DNA of 64,000 nt from Chamaecyparis obtusa. Taxonomy: Eukaryota; Streptophyta; Pinopsida; Cupressales; Cupressaceae. The translations under genes and the position numbers were made by a program. The DNA lies in NCBI GenBank assembly GCA_027943335.1, contig BSBK01000873.1:1190001-1254000 (forward strand), given 5' to 3'. The notes below the pieces were generated by a model. It was not told where the DNA came from. It saw only the letters and a program-made list of their open reading frames with translations, and ran no database searches. Below, one piece after another: positions 59,719 through 64,000 of this stretch (its first letter is position 1; every line of letters begins with the position of its first letter).

Positions 59719-60537
59719 CATTTTGGCACTCTCGATGGGACCCCACAAGCCTTCAAAATTGCATTTTTTGGGATTTTCTAAGCAAAAAACTTACTTTTTG
59801 ACAAAAATCATCCTATTCTAAGTGGATTCTCATACAAGTAAACTCCCTGGCATATTTTTTCATATGAGTAAACATCCTCACTCATACCAAAGGTGCCCAA
59901 TACTCGTATGGGACCTCTGTATGCATTTTAGGCTTGTTTTAAGCCTACTGGCCTTGTTTACTCATACCGGGAGTCATAGTGACTCATATGAGACCTCATC
60001 CTGACTCGTATGAGTAAAATTCCCAAAATAACCTACCTTTTTTACTCGTATGGAAAACAAGGGGCATGTGTAAGGCCTCAAACATGGGTCAATTTGGTTT
60101 TTAGGGTTTTCTAGGGCCTCTCGGTGCCTCTTGATTGCAAATTTCTAGTTTTTAACCCCATTTTTTGTAGGTACTCATTGGAAGCAAGGAAATCACTAAA
60201 AAAACTAAGGAATTAAGGCTAATCAACCATTTTTCATGTTTAGGAATCAAAACACTTTATTTTCAGGCTTAAAATGAACTCTAATCCACTCTTGAATGCC
60301 TATAAATCAATGATTTTGTGCATCTTTCCTAAACAAGTCAAAACTAATCCTAATCAATTCTAAATCAACCATACTAACTTGTGATGTTTCAATTTAGATA
60401 AAAAGAACTCCATGCATTCAAAATCTAAGTATTTTTAAGGTTTCCATGCAAGCTAGGAACACTTCAAATTTTGGATGCTTAAAAAGAATTAGAAATTTGC
60501 ATAACGGTCCTAAATCATTCCTTATCAATCCTAAAGC
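59719..60537 (+). other. Presumed gypsy leader with repeated palindromic motif
   Basis: No coding region. Between 59827 and 60060, eight versions of an ACTCRTATGAGT palindrome or its half occur (near 59827, 59856, 59877, 59907, 59959, 59983, 60004, 60041). The remainder to 60537 is plain AT-rich sequence. Confidence 0.6.
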
Positions 60538-61770
60538 TGTTGGAATGGAGAGATAGGGTACTGAGAGGGGAGGGGTGAATCAATACCCTCAAAACTTTTA
60601 ACTTCAAAATTAATCAACAAACAATAGTAAACTAGTCTATCTAATTGAATCCATTCTATGCATCATTCATTCAATTAACTTGTAAATGTAAATTGCATAA
60701 AAAAACAACAACAATTCAATCACATAACACAAGTATTTTGGTTACGTAGAAACCCTTGTTAGAAGGTAAAAACTACGGTGGGGATGGCACCCACAAATTC
60801 TTCACTACTACAGATAATAAAGTTTGCATTAAGGCTACAAGTTGTGATCACTTCTGATGATCTTACCCTATTAGGAGTAACAATAAGATCAACTAGATCT
60901 ACCTGGTTAAAGGATTTTAACAACACTACTTGAGTGTGTACTCGATTAAGAGATTTACAACAAGACTGTTAGGTCTACTTTGTTAAGAGATTTTACTAAC
61001 TCTGTTACAATGATAAGAGAATAATAGAAAGTATTTGTAATTGACAACTTAACTTTTGTCTGAATCAGATCTATGAAGTATCAAATGTATATCACCTCAA
61101 TGTGTGGATAACTTGCCTCTGATATGCTCAGTAGCCTTGACTGATTCTGAATAATCTGAATATCTCTGATTTTTGCTCAACCTTGTCTGAAAACTAATGT
61201 CTTGAAGATGGATGCTAGCTACAAGATCTCCTTCTTGTCCTTCACATACTTCTTGTCAAAAATGACATGAATTACAATTATATAGCATACTACTATGACT
61301 GCTTAACCTTCATGACCTAATTAGGTTTACATCATCTTAGAAAAACCCTAAGATCTATGATATACAAAACAACCTAGATCTAACAAATTTTTTTTGATTT
61401 TGTTGTAATCATTTACATAGATAAATGTGCCAAAACTGATTACTATGTCATTTCTTGGATTTCTCGGTAAACACTATCAATACTGCTCGGTGAATACACT
61501 GGTGCTCGGTGTCTAGTCTTCTCAGTGTTTACTAATGCTCGGTATTGGTATACACTGATGCTCAGTAAAAATGCTCTGGTGTTTGGTTAAAACTGTTTCC
61601 TTTTAGTTCTCAGTACTGCCTTGAGACAACTCAGTATGAAGGCTTATATAGTTAACCGACTAGCATATGTAGCTTGTAGTTCTTCCTTTTACCGACTGAA
61701 TAGCATAGGTAACTGACTAATCTTCTTTGATACTAATGACAATACTTAATGCACAAATAGAGATAAAAAT
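60538..61770 (-). repeat. 3' LTR of a minus-strand copia-type element
   Basis: Plus-strand start TGTTGGAATGGAGAGATAGG resembles the solo LTR at 38332. The 'aaacccttgttagaaggtaa' and 'cggtggggatggcaccca' landmarks follow. Many 'ctcggt' motifs (61490-61600) parallel the 'accgag' motifs of copia 1's LTR on the other strand. The right limit is set by the polypurine tract and is good only to ~30 bp. Confidence 0.7.
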
Positions 61771-61785
61771 ATCCCCCTTTGGCAT
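61771..61785 (-). other. Polypurine tract of the minus-strand element
   Basis: Reads ATGCCAAAGGGGGAT on the minus strand. This is nearly the same as the copia 1 tract (ATGCCAAAGGGAGAGAT), supporting kinship and orientation. Confidence 0.75.
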
Positions 61786-61989
61786 TAGTATAAAAAATTT
61801 GTAATGTATATAGACCGGATATCTCAAAAATATTCTAACTTCTCCATATATACATACAAAACTTATCTTATCAAAATTTTGTCCCCCTCGGTGCATGCTC
61901 TCGGTATATGTGTAGTACACTTATCATATAATTACACAATTTGGCATATACATTAGTTTTCCCCATTTTTGATAATAATGCCAAACTCA

Positions 61990-63990
61990 AAATTGTTTAC
62001 TTATAGTTTATCAAATAGGTGCTGGTGGGTTTTCTTCAAAGAATCTAAGAGGTTCGACCATTCCTCTTTCAATTTGGTGAGAGAAATGTGCTCAAGACTG
62101 ACTTGTGCATGCATGTGAAAGATGTTTTCCAACAAAAAAAAATTCTGGTGTTGCAACTAAAGCTTGTGCTTTGACTATGTACTTCTCAAATATTTTAAAA
62201 TGGGGAAGCAACTCTATTTTTAGCTCGGTGATTTGGTCACTTATCCCATCTTCCTGCTTCCTAAAATTTGGACTTAACTGCCTAAGTTCTTGAACTCTGA
62301 GTATATGCTTAGTAAAAGCATTTGGCTCGGTTAAGGCTACTTGTGCACTGGCTTGGATTTTGGTATCTAGCTGTTTTATCTTCTCTTTGATCTCAACAGT
62401 GAAGTTCTCCATAGTGCAAAGCTTTACCTCAGATAACTTTACCTTATTTATTTCCACTTCTTGGCTGATTTTCTCTACTAGTTTGTTTTGTAATTTTGAT
62501 TCTGCCCTCTCTTCAATTCTCTTCTCTACTTCAATGTCTGGGGCATTGATTCTTGTGCAAGTGTAGCAAGTTGGTCCATGATTGGTGTATAGTCATTTAT
62601 TTGTACCTCAGGTACAACCTATTGTAAGATGTCTCTTACATTTTCTAAGATTTCCTTGCTCTTGCATTCCTTCCTTAGCTTCTTTTGAGCTTCTTTTCTT
62701 GTACAAAGCTCTCCATATTTTCTTAGTTCTTCGGGGTCTAGGGTCCTCAGGTCACATTCTGGTATAACAATGACTTCCTCGACCTTTTCCATGTTTCTTC
62801 TTCTTCTTCTTCGGCTCTTGGGGTGAGCTCTTAACAAATGGAACAATTTCTTTCTCCTCAACATTCTTCTTTTCATGCCCAGTTGACACATTATCCTCCT
62901 TTTTCTACTCCTCAGTAACATGTGTGTGAGTTGACTGAGATGGAGCTTCTAATGTAGTGTTAGGTGGGGTTGCCTTGGTTGCCTTAGGGTCATCTTAGCT
63001 CTACGTTTCTACCTCTTTTTCCTCAAGCTCATTTATCTCTGCCGGTATGCTAGCTCCTTGTTCCACTGATGTATCCATTGGTTGCTTAGGAATTGAGCCT
63101 TCAGGTTTCTCCTTAGAGACAATTTCAACTACTTCCATTAGAATAAGAAGTTCACCAGGTAAATATGTTATTATTGGCTTGGTAAATGTACCTTCATCTT
63201 ATGTTTTAGCTCTAGCAATAGTCACATCTTCATCATCATCTCGGTCATCAGGATCACCATTTGTGATTTCCTCAATGAGTACATCAAGTGCAGTGTTATC
63301 TACAATTTGGATCTCAGCTTGATCCGGTGCATCTTGTGTAAAACTCAACTCCTTGATGGAAACTATAGTATCAGGTACCTTGGTATCTGATATATCTATC
63401 TTGTATTGAATCAGTGCCAGGTTTGCATCATCAATGTGAAGTCCCTTTCCTTTAGTTTTCAGCTTCTTTTGAGAGATTTTGGCTACTACCATCTTTTTTT
63501 CTTGCTCTTGGGCTTGAACTATTGAGGTCTAGATGAGTTGACTATTCTCATCTATGTCTGCTAGATTTTCATTAAGTATTTGTAGTGCCCAGTTCTTCAC
63601 TCGAAACCTCTTTGAGTATTTACTCATGTTTTCCTCAATTTCAAGGATAGACAATTGAGGTATTGCCAAAGTTAGGGATTATTCCCTCATTCTCTTCTCG
63701 GTATCAAAGGCATAGGACCATTTTTGTGAAATTATTTCCTCTAGTGCCTTAGGTAGATGTTTGGAAAATTCTATTGGTAAGTTGACTTTTCTTGTATATA
63801 TGAATAGTTTAGAGTTGTCATTATGGCAACAAAGTCATATGAAGTTTTATAGTCAGTGCACTAAGTTAGAAGATTAGAATTTGGATAAATATGGAAGATA
63901 GAGTAGATAGAGAAGAACCTGATGATTAGAGCATCAACGCACGTGTGTATGACCGAGTTTTGGTATGCGCCCTTGGAAATAAGCTATTGA
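61990..63990 (-). pseudogene. Extra ORF upstream of the 3' LTR, coiled-coil/charged, broken
   Basis: Minus-strand frames at 63492-63199, 62921-62619 and 62570-62092 follow one another but in different registers, so frameshifts or stops separate them. Content is acidic (NGDPDDRDDDEDVTIARAK), then basic (RAHPKSRRRRRRNMEKVEE), then helical and charged (IEVEKRIEERAESKLQNKL ... ITELKIELLPHFKIFEKYIV), which suggests a coiled coil. It lies where some plant LTR retrotransposons (Sirevirus-like copia, some gypsy) carry an additional ORF after pol. Pol itself would lie beyond the right edge. Function unknown. Confidence 0.5.
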
Positions 63991-64000
63991 GTATGTTACT

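Overview
This window is nuclear plant DNA. It is AT-rich and dominated by retrotransposon remains, with only small, mostly broken gene pieces between them. Plant origin rests on an oleosin reading frame, PPR-protein fragments, a phytepsin-type aspartic protease fragment, a TRIM element, and Ty1/copia and gypsy elements primed in the plant manner. The long LTRs, heavy decay, nesting and solo LTRs suggest a large, slowly purged genome such as a gymnosperm. The species is inference only.

Layout. 1-3.1 kb is a degenerate repeat tail carrying an 880-bp insertion with a 20-bp target duplication, and a 231-bp near-perfect palindrome. 3.1-14.3 kb is a tandem array of four related units. Each carries, on the minus strand, one copy of a small gene with a putative plastid transit peptide (7292-7651, 10319-10659 broken, 11704-12045, 13846-14232). 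An oleosin with two frameshifts (8751-9186), two candidate TIR elements and a 5S-rRNA-like patch lie among them. 15.1-23.3 kb is a three-level nest: an LTR (family A/B) was split by a copia element (16359-22986), whose 5' LTR was then split by a second LTR of family A/B (17545-19022). Junctions show target duplications. 24-29 kb holds a solo LTR inside a decayed retroelement ORF and a decayed LINE on the minus strand.

Two sister copia elements, 31598-36978 and 51760-57178, are each complete with LTRs and 5-bp target duplications. Each keeps essentially one gag-pol frame broken mainly by nonsense changes. A third copia element on the minus strand (about 40.7-45.7 kb) has lost protease and the integrase zinc domain, and a complete 335-bp TRIM sits just upstream of its gag. 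Between these are exon-sized relics: PPR (36982-37205 and 47610-47990), aspartic protease (three exons, 38191-39796, with a solo LTR in an intron) and DEAH-box helicase (two exons, 46370-46755).

The right end holds a gypsy-type 5' LTR and leader (58.5-60.5 kb) and the 3' LTR plus internal region of a further minus-strand element that runs off the window.

No intact conventional host gene is certain. The best candidates for expressed genes are the three intact members of the small-gene array. All homology statements come from reading translations by eye; no database search was possible.
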